Numbered from the stretch's first letter, positions 1 through 8,451 are shown. The stretch is DNA of 32,063 bases from an uncultured Trichormus sp. (GCA_936914905.1 CAKZGI010000028.1:1-32063); one strand, 5' to 3'. The notes: a model not told the origin generated them from the letters alone. A program made the numbers and translations.

Positions 1-321
1 AACCTATCAAAGGGATAGTTAGCTCTGCTTTGCAGACACCTTCTTTAATCCCTCTAGCTTCGACCTGAATCCTTACCCCGATGTTAAAAACTGCTGAAGG
101 TATCTAAATCCTTCATCAGTTGTAAACTATTGCCTATCTTTAGGATAGTAATGATGTTTATATTGAATTTATAAAGGTGATGTAATCACTATATCAGCTC
201 AAAAAACAGTAACTTTAGTTAGAGGAAATATTGAATCATAAATTGCTGTAATTAAATGAGAACCAACTGTTTATAAACCAGCAATATTACAAGTAGAGAT
301 AAAAAGATTCACGAGGAAAAT
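1..321. other. AT-rich left edge with a possible gene relic
   Basis: No intact gene is visible. On the + strand, the frame from 176 to 325 reads like coding sequence (Gly-Asp-Val-Ile-Thr-Ile-Ser-Ala-Gln-Lys, later Val-Glu-Ile-Lys-Arg-Phe-Thr-Arg-Lys). It is broken by two stops, a TAA near 240 and a TGA near 258. Its final stop overlaps the start codon of the next gene. I do not recognise the family. It may be the 3' end of a decayed upstream gene, or chance. Confidence 0.25.
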
Positions 322-888
322 ATGATAACTCAAGAAGCTAAACGTGCATTAGGAGTATTTCCTAAAACTCAAGAATTAGAACAAGCGATTAAGGAATTAA
401 AAGCTTCCGACTATCCGATGGAGAAAGTTTCCATTATTGGCAAAGATATAAAACATAATAGTAACCTTGGGGAAGGACAAATAAGTAATCAAATTGGTAA
501 TCAAGATGTTAATACTACGGCTGCAGTGGAAGATACACTGACTTCAACTACCTGGGGTAGTTTGTTAATTGGACTGAGTGGACTGGCTATACCGAGTTTA
601 GGAGCGATACTGGCAGCAGGTTCTGTAGGTGTAGCCTTGGTGGCTAGTATTGCAGGTGTGACTGTGGGAGTAACCGCAAATGAGAATTTAGTCAGGTCTT
701 TAAAGGATTTAGGTATTCCCGAAGACAGAGCAAGAATGTATAGCGATCGCCTCCAGCAAAGTTATTATTTAATTATTCTTGATGGTACAGATACAGAAAT
801 CGATTGTGCTGAAGCAATATTAGGTCAGCAAGGTATCCAAAGTTGGGGTGTTTTTGATTATCCAGCAACTTCAATATTGCAGTTATAA
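322..888 (+). CDS. General-stress-protein-17M-like membrane protein
   Basis: This 188-residue protein starts at an ATG preceded by GAGG at 313-316. Residues 1-45 form the domain seen at the start of cyanobacterial proteins related to B. subtilis general stress protein 17M: Lys-Arg-Ala-Leu-Gly-Val-Phe, an amphipathic helix, then a Val-Ser-Ile-Ile-Gly-Lys-Asp strand. Residues about 80-120 are a glycine- and alanine-rich hydrophobic stretch that could form a membrane hairpin. The C-terminal part has the family pattern Leu-Gly-Ile-Pro-Glu-Asp-Arg-Ala-Arg-Met-Tyr, then Tyr-Leu-Ile-Ile-Leu-Asp-Gly-Thr, and ends near Gly-Ile-Gln-Ser-Trp-Gly-Val-Phe. The biochemical role of this family is not established; a link to stress is suggested by the name only. 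It appears complete and monocistronic, followed by a strong hairpin at 912-944. Confidence 0.75.
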   Translation: MITQEAKRALGVFPKTQELEQAIKELKASDYPMEKVSIIGKDIKHNSNLGEGQISNQIGNQDVNTTAAVEDTLTSTTWGSLLIGLSGLAIPSLGAILAAGSVGVALVASIAGVTVGVTANENLVRSLKDLGIPEDRARMYSDRLQQSYYLIILDGTDTEIDCAEAILGQQGIQSWGVFDYPATSILQL

Positions 889-911
889 ATAATACCTAAG
901 TCATGAAAATC

Positions 912-944
912 AGATCCCCGACTACTTCCAGTAGTCGGGGATCT
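912..944. repeat. Perfect 14-bp palindrome, GGGGATCT repeat family
   Basis: Arms at 912-925 (AGATCCCCGACTAC) and 931-944 are perfectly complementary around a 5-nt loop. The core (A)GATCCCCGACT...AGTCGGGGATCT recurs at 3142-3170 and 9758-9790. It lies 24 bp after the stress-protein gene and could act as a bidirectional transcription end, but it lacks a clear T tract on the + strand. Confidence 0.8.
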
Positions 945-994
945 AAATCTGCTAAACCCATACTTTATCCTGAATTATTATAAGGAAATTTACT

Positions 995-1315
995 TTGATG
1001 CGTATACAAAATCATCTTGATGAATACGAAAAATTTATTAATCATTTCTTTAAGCTCTATCAAGCCAGTTTTAATTATCAAGTCTTATTAAACGATATTG
1101 ATATTACGGCTTCTTGGGAAGTTATTGAAAATTTGAATCTTGTAGATGGAAATAGTAAAATACTAGATGATTTACCGCACATTATTGAATTAATTTCTAA
1201 TGAATTTGACCCAAAATTAGCTGAGAAATCTCGTTCCGAAGATGCCGTTATTATTCAAGGTAAATTATTAAACACAGCTATTGCTAATTGGTCACACCAG
1301 CAACAACTCATTTAG
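995..1315 (+). pseudogene. phaE: Truncated PHA synthase subunit PhaE (C-terminal part)
   Basis: PhaE is the non-catalytic partner of PhaC in class III polyhydroxyalkanoate synthases. This 106-codon frame resembles only the C-terminal part of cyanobacterial PhaE. The recognisable stretch is Lys-Ser-Arg-Ser-Glu-Asp-Ala, then Ile-Gln-Gly-Lys-Leu-Leu-Asn-Thr-Ala and Gln-Gln-Gln-Leu, near residues 78-105. Cyanobacterial PhaE is normally about 300 or more residues, so most of the protein is missing. The ATG at 995 is probably an internal codon or chance start. The TAG at 1313-1315 lies directly against the first PhaC-like codons in the same frame, which suggests that a deletion joined the end of phaE to the start of phaC. 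Identification rests on short motifs and on the phaC gene just downstream. Confidence 0.6.
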
Positions 1316-2368
1316 CATTTTTTGCCTATTCTCAACTGTTTCAATCAAATTAATCCGATTAATATTGTCAATTATCTGTATGCAGATAAACTTAAGGTAG
1401 GAGTAACACCAAGAGTAGAAGTATACAAGGAGGATAAAGTGGTATTATACTATTTCTTCCCTGGTTGAAATTCTTTAAACATCCCAATATTGATTGTTTA
1501 TGCTCTAGTCAATCGTCCCTACATTGTTGATTTATAAGAGGGACGTTCTTTTGTTTCTAACTTGCTCAAACTTGGTTTCGATGTCTACTTAATTGATTGG
1601 GGATATCCTGGTGAGGATGAACGCTGGCTGACTGTGGATAAATATATCAATGATTATATCAATAATTGTGTAGGTATAATATCCAAAATCCATGATCTTG
1701 CACAGATTAATTTATTGGGAATATGTCAAGGTAGAACATTCAGCCTTTGTTAGAGTTCTCTGTATCCAGAGAAGGTAGAAAACCTAATTACGATGATTAC
1801 TCCAGTGGACTTTCATGTTAATGATGGACTCCTGAATATTTGGAGTGGATCTACATTAGGTTATCAAGCTTTAGATATAGACGTAATAGTTGATACTTTG
1901 GGGAATATTCCTGGTAATTTACCTAATTATGTCTTTTTAATGTTGAAACCATTTCAATTGGGAATTAAAAAATATATTGATTTGCTAGAGATTGTTGAAT
2001 CTGAAGAAAAACAGCTGAAGTTTCTGAGAATGGGAAAATGGATTTTTGATAATCCTGATCAAGCTGGTGAAACATTTAGACAGTTTATTAAGGATTTTTA
2101 TCAACGAAGTAAATTGATTCAAGGTGAATTAAAAATTGGTAAACAGCGAGTTAATTTAGCAAATATCCAAATACCAATTTTAAATATTTATGCAGAACAG
2201 GATCATTTAGTCCCCTCAGCTTCATCTTTAGCACTTGACAAATATATTCCTAGTGTTGATTATAAAGTGCATTCTTTTCCAGTTGGACATATTGGAATTT
2301 ATGTAAGTGCTAAGGTGCAGAGAGACTTACCTTTAACTATTGGAAATTGCTTAAAGATGCGAATGTAA
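1316..2368 (+). pseudogene. phaC: PHA synthase class III catalytic subunit, three stops
   Basis: PhaC polymerises (R)-3-hydroxybutyryl-CoA into PHB on the granule surface. A single frame runs from about 1316 to the TAA at 2366-2368 without frameshift. It contains Leu-Val-Asn-Arg-Pro-Tyr, Val-Tyr-Leu-Ile-Asp-Trp-Gly, the lipase-like box Gly-Ile-Cys-Gln-Gly with the nucleophilic Cys, the catalytic Asp (Ala-Glu-Gln-Asp-His-Leu-Val-Pro) and the catalytic His (Gly-His-Ile-Gly-Ile-Tyr). Three in-frame stops break it: TGA near 1466, TAA near 1535, and TAG at 1751-1753, just after the nucleophile motif. No ATG is left at the N terminus. Since all catalytic residues survive, inactivation looks recent. 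The family is about 350-380 residues, close to the 350 codons here. Confidence 0.88.
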
Positions 2369-2449
2369 AAATTAAAAATAGTAGAAAATCTTAGAGGATG
2401 TTTGAAAACTCCTTAGTGATGTATCAAAAACTTTTAGATACCTCTAAAT

Positions 2450-2512
2450 CCCCCTTGTTAAGGGAGACTTTGATTCCAGTTTCCCCCTTAACAAACGGGG
2501 GTTAGGGGGGAT
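2450..2512. repeat. Imperfect inverted repeat, CCCCCTTGTTAAGGG type
   Basis: CCCCCTTGTTAAGGG at 2450-2464 is repeated in inverse orientation at 2485-2501 with a 2-nt insertion, followed by GGTTAGGGGGG. A shorter relative with the same GGGGTTAGGGG tail is at 14154-14182. These are dispersed intergenic repeats of the kind common in Nostocales. The rest of 2369-2700 shows nothing else except two copies of TCCAACCTACATTA near 2621 and 2690. Confidence 0.6.
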
Positions 2513-2701
2513 AAATAAGTGCCTAAGGTCACAGCCAGAAACTTTTAAAAAAAAGTCTTAGATTTGCTTGAGCGACAGGGTAAACCATATATATAGATGA
2601 TGTTGAGTTTCCTCGCGTCAATCCAACCTACATTAATATTAATCTCATCACAAACCAGCGAACACGTCTAAGGAGATGGCTCTCCAACCTACATTATTGG
2701 T

Positions 2702-2965
2702 TTATGATTTACGCATCATTTTAAAAAAACTATCCCATAATTTTCTTAGAGTGTCAATGGAGAAAAGATTCACCTATTATTGAAAATCTAATGAGTTTCT
2801 CACTAAGTCTTATTGTAGTTTTATACTTTGTTATAAATTCTCTGGTGGATTTGATAAGTGCAGATTCTGCATACTTGATAGAGTTGAATTCAAATTATTG
2901 AAAGCCAAACTTTGAAATTCGTTTAATTGCCTGAAAAACTGATCAATATTATTCAATAATTCCAT
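2702..2965 (-). pseudogene. Phasin-like protein remnant, four in-frame stops
   Basis: A frame of 87 codons runs from the ATG at 2965 to the TAA at 2702-2704 on the - strand, with AGGAG 7 nt before the start. There is no frameshift, but codons 45, 52, 63 and 64 are TAA, TAA, TAA and TAG. The residues between them still read as an amphipathic, Gln/Asn-rich helical protein: Asn-Ile-Asp-Gln-Phe-Phe-Arg-Gln-Leu-Asn-Glu at the start, Asp-Leu-Val-Arg-Asn-Ser-Leu-Asp-Phe-Gln in the middle, and Leu-Trp-Asp-Ser-Phe-Phe near the end. Size, composition and position between phaC and phaA suggest a phasin, the small amphipathic coat protein of PHB granules. The family assignment is inferred from context. 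The existence of a decayed gene is well supported by the ribosome binding site and the preserved frame. Confidence 0.55.
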
Positions 2966-3141
2966 TGTGATTACTCCTATTGGCTGATATTATTCTATCT
3001 ATTCGACTTCAACTTTAAAGTTACTAGATATGTCAGATTTTATTTATTTATGAAGATTGATTTATGAATGAATATTTTTTCATATTGTGAAATTGAAAAT
3101 AGTGGAATTTAGAGTTTAACAACCATAGCCATAATACCCAT

Positions 3142-3170
3142 ATCCCCGACTTATCAAAGAAGTCGGGGAT
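3142..3170. repeat. Palindrome ATCCCCGACTT, GGGGATCT family
   Basis: Arms 3142-3152 (ATCCCCGACTT) and 3160-3170 are perfectly complementary around a 7-nt loop. This is the second of three copies in the window (also 912-944 and 9758-9790). It lies about 50 bp before the thiolase remnant. Confidence 0.75.
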
Positions 3171-3216
3171 CTATCATCTATCTCCTCTAGAGGGATTTGT
3201 ATTAGTTTGATGGAGC

Positions 3217-4418
3217 AGTATTCAAGAAGCTTATATTGTCTCAGCAGTCCGTACACCACTGGGTAAATTTGGAGGTATTTTAGCAAATTTGTCATCAGTA
3301 GAGTTGGGAGCGAGCGCAATGGGTGCGGCTTTAGAAAAAGCGGGAATTTCGGGGAATGCTTTAGAATTGTATATTTTTGGTAATGTACTCAGAGCCGGAC
3401 ACGGACAGTCATGACCCCGTCAAGCAGCTTTCAAAATCGGGATTCCTGACACAGTAAACGGTTATGCGGTGGATATGGTGTGTTCGTCAGGAATGATGAG
3501 CGCCATCAACGCTGCTACACCGATTCGTTCGTTCTGGTGAAGCTGATTTAGTGCTCACTGGGGGTATGGAATCTATGTCTCAGACAGAATTTTTACTATC
3601 AAATCGCGCTCGCTGGGGATATAAATTCTTACAGGAATCCCCAGAAGAACTGAGGGATATTTTATTTGATGACGGACTCACAGATCCGATCAGTGGGGAA
3701 AGAATGGGAGAACAAGCGGAACGGTTAGCAACTACTTACCAAATCAGACGGTTTGAGTGAGATGAAATTGCTTTTTATTCACAACAACGAGCAACAGAAG
3801 CTACCGCAAACAGCTTTCTTAAACAGGAAATCATTCCCATTACAATCCAGGGAAAAAAAGGGCAGCAAATTATCGCTCAAGATGAAGGAATCCGCCCAGA
3901 AATGAGTGTAGAAAGTCTAGCAAAATTGAAACTAACTTTTAGAGAAGATGGAGTTTTCACTGGTGGTAATAGTAATCAAATATCCGATGGTGCAGCAGCT
4001 TTAGTTTTGGCAAGTACAACAGCAGTAGAAGGTCATCAACTCTAACCTATAGCCAGGTTAATAGGTGGAATATGGACAGGTCGAGAAGCTTGGAGATTTC
4101 CCAAAGCACCGATTTTAGCTATAAAAAAAACTGTTAGAAAAGCTGAAAATGAAAATTAACGATTTTGATTTATTTGAGAATAACGAAGCCTTCGCTCTGA
4201 GTAACGTATTATTTAATCGCTTATTAAGAACTCCCGAATAAAAATAAAACGTTTTTGGGGGTGTGATTGCACTAGGACATCCTCTAGGAGCTTCAGGAGC
4301 GCGAATTTCAGTTACCCTACTCAACGCCTTACAGTAAAAAAACGGGCATTTAGGATTAGCCGTAGTTTGTCATGCTAGTGGTGGCGGAACTGCTATCGCA
4401 CTAGAAAGACTCAGGTAG
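3217..4418 (+). pseudogene. phaA: Acetyl-CoA acetyltransferase (PHB beta-ketothiolase), broken
   Basis: The intact enzyme condenses two acetyl-CoA to acetoacetyl-CoA, the first PHB step. Recognisable thiolase blocks are Glu-Ala-Tyr-Ile-Val-Ser-Ala-Val-Arg-Thr-Pro at 3226, the acyl-Cys motif Met-Val-Cys-Ser-Ser-Gly-Met near 3477-3497, Gly-Gly-Met-Glu-Ser-Met-Ser near 3560, Asn-Glu-Ala-Phe-Ala near 4180, Ala-Leu-Gly-His-Pro-Leu-Gly-Ala-Ser-Gly near 4268, and a C-terminal Val-Cys-His-Ala-Ser-Gly-Gly-Gly near 4365. Lesions include a TGA at about 3413, a frameshift near 3530, a TGA at 3758-3760, a TAA near 4044, and further stops and shifts at 4155-4345. The original start codon is not in frame with the body. 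It is clearly dead, and more damaged than phaC or phaB. The TAG at 4416-4418 is the natural end. Confidence 0.88.
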
Positions 4419-4497
4419 AAACTACTTTCTTCTTCCTTCTTCCTTCGCCGAGTGTCCCGAAGGGATAGATGCGAACGTGGTTGATTCAATCAGTAAC
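4419..4497. other. phaA-phaB spacer with a CCCGAAGGG-type repeat
   Basis: The 79-bp spacer contains a TTCTTCC-rich run and CCTTCGCCGAGTGTCCCGAA followed by GGGAT. It resembles the abundant short interspersed repeats of Nostoc genomes. No promoter or terminator is evident. Confidence 0.4.
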
Positions 4498-5220
4498 ATG
4501 ACATCTCTAGGTTTAGAAAACTAAGTAATCTTAGTCACAGGTGGTAATCGAGGCATAGGAAGTGCGATCGTCAACTTGCTTTTAGAGTTAGGAAGCAAAG
4601 TAGCTTACACCTACCGCAGCAACCACACTCACCAACTTGGCACCCTCGCAATCCCCGCAGATGTCACCAATAAAACCGCTATGGCACAAGTAGCAGAACA
4701 GGTAGAAAACAAACCCGGTACAATTTACGGAATTGTCCCTAATGCCGACATCACCAAAGATAACTTTTTCCCCAAGCTAACAAGTGCAGACTGGGATGCA
4801 GTCATGGATACCAACTTAAAAGGAGTCTATAAAACCCTCAAACCAATTATCCCCAAAATATACGATCACCTTTCTGGTTCAGTAGTTTGTATTTCCTCAA
4901 CTTCCGGCGAACAAGGCAACCTCGGTCAAACTAATTATGCACCATCCAAAGCAGTGGTAATAGGCTTAACTAAATCCTTAGCCAGAGAAGCAGCCATGTA
5001 TGGAGTGCGGGTAAATTTAGTAGCACCGGGATTCATTGAAACTGATATGCTTAACCCCATTTCCGAGAAAGTGAAACAACGGATTTTATCGGAAATTCCC
5101 CTATCACGCTTTGGTAAACCCGAAGAAGTCGCTTGGGCTGTACCCTTTCTCCTCTCACCCTTAGCCAGTAGCTACATTACAGGCACAGTTATGGGAGTTA
5201 ACGGCGCTCATCATACTTAG
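4498..5220 (+). pseudogene. phaB: Acetoacetyl-CoA reductase, nonsense at codon 9
   Basis: The intact enzyme is an SDR that reduces acetoacetyl-CoA to (R)-3-hydroxybutyryl-CoA with NADPH, the second PHB step. The frame runs from the ATG at 4498 to the TAG at 5218-5220 (240 codons, normal length) with one in-frame TAA at 4522-4524. After it come the Rossmann motif Thr-Gly-Gly-Asn-Arg-Gly-Ile-Gly, the structural Asn in Asp-Thr-Asn-Leu-Lys-Gly, the catalytic Ser in Cys-Ile-Ser-Ser-Thr-Ser-Gly, and Tyr/Lys in Asn-Tyr-Ala-Pro-Ser-Lys-Ala. The usual Asn-Ala-Gly-Ile motif reads Asn-Ala-Asp-Ile here, a second likely damaging change. The only later start, TTG 4576, would lose the cofactor motif. It follows phaA in the classical phaAB order. 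Confidence 0.88.
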
Positions 5221-5290
5221 AAGGGTGTGGGCGCAGGGCGAAAAATTTATTCTTTCTCCTGACTCCTGACTCCTGAACTCCTTAAAAAAA

Positions 5291-5911
5291 ATGATTACAG
5301 AAACTACGACAGAAGAAAAATATTATAGATGTAGATGGCTTAAACATACGCTATATAACAGCAGGTAATAATGATCCACCTTTGGTCTTACTACATGGAG
5401 TTGGTGAAAGTGTTATTGATTGGTCTTGGGTACTACCCGAATTAGCAACATAGTTAACCCCATTCTGTCTAATTTGACCTTGCCTTTGTACGGAGAGTTA
5501 GCGATTACCTGGTGCAAAAGTTCTATAGGAGCAACACAGCGGGCTTAGTCACGGGCATTACTGCTGTTTAACCAACCTGTTAAATTCCCTCCTTAATGGA
5601 TAGGAGAACAGGAGCGTATGGCAAAAATACCGGGCTTGTTAGAGGCTGGTTTATCTTCACTCCGCGCCCAATTAAATCTATTTGTACAGCATCAAATATT
5701 ACTTGATTCTCTCCCACAATTACAAATCCCAACTCTAATTATGTGGGGAATAAATGATTTAGTTTTGCCAAATAATCAAGCTGAAAATGCTGTTAGTCAT
5801 CTCCAACAAGGACACTTGGCTTTAATACCCAACTCTAGAGATATACCCCAAGTTGAACGTCCTGAATTATTCACTGCTGAATTAAACAAGTTTCTTGATT
5901 CTGTTGAATAA
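5291..5911 (+). pseudogene. Alpha/beta hydrolase remnant, nucleophile region deleted
   Basis: The N-terminal part reads Ile-Asp-Val-Asp-Gly-Leu-Asn-Ile-Arg-Tyr, then Leu-Val-Leu-Leu-His-Gly-Val-Gly-Glu-Ser (the oxyanion-loop motif after strand 3). It ends in a TAG near 5452 after a frameshift close to the ATG at 5291. From about 5460 to 5610 no frame resembles the family, so the Gly-x-Ser-x-Gly nucleophile elbow and part of the cap are gone. The C-terminal part (5618-5911, 97 codons) is open. It contains Pro-Thr-Leu-Ile-Met-Trp-Gly-Ile-Asn-Asp with the acid residue, but Arg-Asp-Ile-Pro-Gln-Val-Glu where the catalytic His (Gly-His-Leu/Ile-Pro) is expected. Substrate unknown. It sits between phaB and an SDR gene on the same strand. 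Confidence 0.75.
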
Positions 5912-5916
5912 AAGGA

Positions 5917-6936
5917 GTAGCATCGATCCAATTAAAACCAATTAATAAACAAGTCGTTTCCGTCGTTGGTGCTTCTAGCGGTATTGGCCGAGAAACAGCT
6001 TTACAATTTGCTAGACGGGGTGCAACAGTAGTTGTTTCCGCCCGTAGCGAATCAGGGTTAAAGTGTCTGGTGGAAGAGATTCGCCGTTTTGCGAGTGAAG
6101 CAACTTCTATTGTTACCGATGTGCAGGAATTTGAACAGGTGAATGCGATCGCAGATAAAACTGTGGAGATATTTGGACGGCTTGATACTTGGGTTCATGC
6201 CCCTGCAATTGGACTTTTTGCCACTTTCGACAAAACAACACCAGCCGAATTTAAGCACGTTATTGACGTTAACTTAGTTGGTCAAGCTTATGGCGCAATG
6301 GCAGCTTTACCCCATCTGAAGCGAGAAGGAAGGGGTGCGTCAATTCATATTTCTTCCATGGAAGGTAGGCGATCGCTTCCTTATCAAAGTGCTTACTCTG
6401 CCCATAAACATGGAATTGAAGGCTTTGTGGAGGCTATGCGTGTGGAATTACAACATGATAAATGGCCGATTAGTCTCACCAGTATCAAACCTGCGGTAAT
6501 TAATACCCCATTTTCGAATAATAGTTTAACTAAGTTAGGCGTAAAACCAGCCGGAATACCACCTTACTACGACCCCAAACTATTAGCTGATGCTGTCCTC
6601 TATCCAGCAGAACACCCCACCCGTGACCTTTTAGTGGGTGATGTAGCCAAGGCGCTGGATTTATTACAACGGATTTCCCCAGGGTTAGCAGATTCACTGT
6701 TACTGCTCATAGGTTTCGATTTACAACATAGTTCTGAGCCAAAATCTGAAAACGCACCAAATAACTTTTATCAGCCTATTCCTGAAAACGACAGAATTGA
6801 TGGAGACTATAAAACCCAAGTCATACCTAGCGTTTTTGATACCCTGGATAAAAATCCCTTGTTGCAATGGGGAGCATTAGCCGCTACAGGTATTTTAGCC
6901 TTGTTAGCAGCACACACTTTGAAAAACAGAGGGTGA
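5917..6936 (+). CDS. SDR-family oxidoreductase lacking a standard start codon
   Basis: The frame is open from 5908 to the TGA at 6934-6936. It carries the NAD(P) motif Val-Val-Gly-Ala-Ser-Ser-Gly-Ile-Gly (about 5968-5994), Asp-Val-Asn-Leu, the catalytic Ser in His-Ile-Ser-Ser-Met-Glu-Gly and Tyr-Ser-Ala-His-Lys (Tyr and Lys of the SDR triad). A hydrophobic C-terminal helix near residues 318-335 suggests membrane attachment. The problem is the start. A Shine-Dalgarno-like AAAGGAG at 5911-5917 is followed by GTA GCA TCG ATC CAA, with no ATG, GTG or TTG before the glycine motif. The first usable start, GTG 6070, would delete the cofactor site. Either the start was mutated (recent pseudogene) or a rare ATC/ATT start is used. 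Substrate unknown. It is downstream of the PHB remnants but is not a PHB enzyme by motif. Confidence 0.6.
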   Translation, partial: VASIQLKPINKQVVSVVGASSGIGRETALQFARRGATVVVSARSESGLKCLVEEIRRFASEATSIVTDVQEFEQVNAIADKTVEIFGRLDTWVHAPAIGLFATFDKTTPAEFKHVIDVNLVGQAYGAMAALPHLKREGRGASIHISSMEGRRSLPYQSAYSAHKHGIEGFVEAMRVELQHDKWPISLTSIKPAVINTPFSNNSLTKLGVKPAGIPPYYDPKLLADAVLYPAEHPTRDLLVGDVAKALDLLQRISPGLADSLLLLIGFDLQHSSEPKSENAPNNFYQPIPENDRIDGDYKTQVIPSVFDTLDKNPLLQWGALAATGILALLAAHTLKNRG

Positions 6937-7081
6937 TATCATGTCTAGTGAAACACTTATCATTTAGGGAGCAGTGGGAGATAGTACCACATTTAAGTTT
7001 TGTATGAGTCCTGACTACTCTTAATAGGATGATTAAAAAGTCATGCTGTAGCTAGCTTTCCGCAGGGTACGTAGCGCAAGC

Positions 7082-7238
7082 TATCAGATTGTGGTTGATC
7101 AGCATGGTGGTGTATTGAAATATTGAAATATTGAAATATAGATCAAAAGAGGGAAGAGGTACAGAATTTTAGATTGAAATCCCTTCTACAGCAGACGTTA
7201 GGAATAAAAGGGGTCTGGTAGTGTCAACCCAAAAATGA
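7082..7238 (+). pseudogene. Histidine kinase C-terminal (ATPase domain) fragment
   Basis: Tyr-Gln-Ile-Val-Val-Asp-Gln-His-Gly-Gly (7083-7112) matches the helix after the G2 box of HATPase domains. After an ATTGAAAT repeat tract, another frame reads Ser-Lys-Glu-Gly-Arg-Gly-Thr-Glu-Phe, then TAG, then Ile-Glu-Ile-Pro. That is the usual end of the domain with TGG (Trp) changed to TAG. It ends at the TGA 7236-7238. The rest of the kinase is absent. From 6937 to 7080 only a GCTAGCTTTCCGCAGGGTAC-type interspersed repeat (7033-7075) is seen. Confidence 0.6.
7114..7137. repeat. Three tandem ATTGAAAT units
   Basis: Three perfect 8-bp units (7114-7121, 7122-7129, 7130-7137) are followed by a partial unit. 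They lie inside the kinase fragment and probably caused its frame change by slippage. Confidence 0.85.
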
Positions 7239-7363
7239 CAGGTAAAAGCAGGCAGGGGGAGCAGGGGAAGAATAGAAATTTTTTTCCTGTCATCACCCAT
7301 TTGAATGAAGATTGCATTCCCTGTGGTACGCTATTTCCTTTAGATAGTGTCGAGGTAGAGAAG

Positions 7364-8419
7364 ATGTCTAAACTGCGGGTGGGGTTGCTGTTTGGTGGAC
7401 GTTCTGGAGAACATGAAGTTTCAATAATTTCCGCAAGGGCGATCGCAAATGCTTTAAGTGCAGAAGAAAATAGTCATAAGTATGAAATTCTGCCATTCTA
7501 CATCCAAAAAGATGGGGTTTGGCAAGCTGGGGAAGTTGCACAGCAAGTTTTAACATCAGGTGTAGCTAAAGACAATCCAGGCAATAGAGGTAACTTATGG
7601 CAGTTTCCACCGCAAACAGCAGAAATTGATCTTTGGTTTCCAATTCTCCACGGTCCAAACGGTGAAGATGGGACCATTCAAGGCTTACTAACTTTGATGC
7701 AAGTTCCCTTTGTTGGTTCTGGGGTGTTAGGTTCAGCAACGGGAATGGATAAAATCGCTATGAAGACTGCTTTTGCTCAAGCAGGACTACCCCAGGTAAA
7801 ATATAAAGCATTAACTAGGGCGCAGATTTGGTCCAATCCTTGTGTATTCCCAAAACTGTGTGATGAAATAGAAGCAACATTAGGCTATCCCTATTTTGTT
7901 AAACCTGCTAATCTGGGTTCATCGGTAGGTATTGTCAAAGTGCGATCGCGCCAGGAATTAGAAGCAGCTTTAGATAATGCCGCAACCTATGATAGACGCA
8001 TCATTGTTGAAGCCGGAGTGGTCGCTAGAGAAGTGGAATGTGCCGTTTTAGGTAACGATAACCCCAAAGCCTCAATTATTGGTGAAATTACTTTTGATAG
8101 CGATTTTTACGATTACGAAACTAAATATACCCAAGGTAAAGCTGATTTATTTATTCCTGCACACCTGCCAGAATCAGTTGTTCAACAAATTCAAGAAAAA
8201 GCATTACAAGCATTTACAGCCGTTGATGCGGCTGGTTTAGCCCGGGTAGACTTTTTCTATGTAGAAGCTACCGGAGAAATCTTAATCAACGAAATTAACA
8301 CCTTACCAGGATTTACATCCACCAGTATGTATCCTCAACTTTGGGCAAATACTGGTCTTTCTTTTCCTAAACTAGTAGACCAACTAATTAAACTAGCAAT
8401 GGAAAGACATTCTAATTAG
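7364..8419 (+). CDS. ddl: D-alanine--D-alanine ligase
   Basis: This cytoplasmic ATP-grasp enzyme joins two D-alanines for the peptidoglycan pentapeptide. The 351-residue product from the ATG at 7364 has normal family length. The open frame extends upstream to 7235, but that extension is not family-like and GAGG at 7352-7355 supports 7364. Motifs in order are [13 protein letters not shown] at the N terminus, Leu-His-Gly-Pro-Asn-Gly-Glu-Asp-Gly, the ATP-binding Gly-Ser-Ser-Val-Gly, Glu-Val-Glu-Cys-Ala, the omega loop Asp-Tyr-Glu-Thr-Lys-Tyr, Arg-Val-Asp-Phe-Phe, and the metal-binding Glu-Ile-Asn-Thr-Leu-Pro-Gly-Phe-Thr. No lesion is seen, as expected for an essential gene. It stands alone, with a kinase fragment before it and a truncated IS after it. 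Confidence 0.97.
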   Translation: MSKLRVGLLFGGRSGEHEVSIISARAIANALSAEENSHKYEILPFYIQKDGVWQAGEVAQQVLTSGVAKDNPGNRGNLWQFPPQTAEIDLWFPILHGPNGEDGTIQGLLTLMQVPFVGSGVLGSATGMDKIAMKTAFAQAGLPQVKYKALTRAQIWSNPCVFPKLCDEIEATLGYPYFVKPANLGSSVGIVKVRSRQELEAALDNAATYDRRIIVEAGVVAREVECAVLGNDNPKASIIGEITFDSDFYDYETKYTQGKADLFIPAHLPESVVQQIQEKALQAFTAVDAAGLARVDFFYVEATGEILINEINTLPGFTSTSMYPQLWANTGLSFPKLVDQLIKLAMERHSN

Positions 8420-8451
8420 GGCTTTGGGCATTAGATTTTCCCCTCTACACC

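Noticed and set aside
1316-2368. Stop-codon readthrough or a changed genetic code to explain in-frame stops
   Set aside because: All three stop codons occur inside broken genes, while intact genes (ddl, ispG, pec genes) use the standard code, end at normal positions and have abundant TGG for Trp.
3116-3319. 67-residue open frame on the - strand
   Set aside because: It is a shadow of the phaA remnant and the palindrome; no ribosome site or protein-like pattern.
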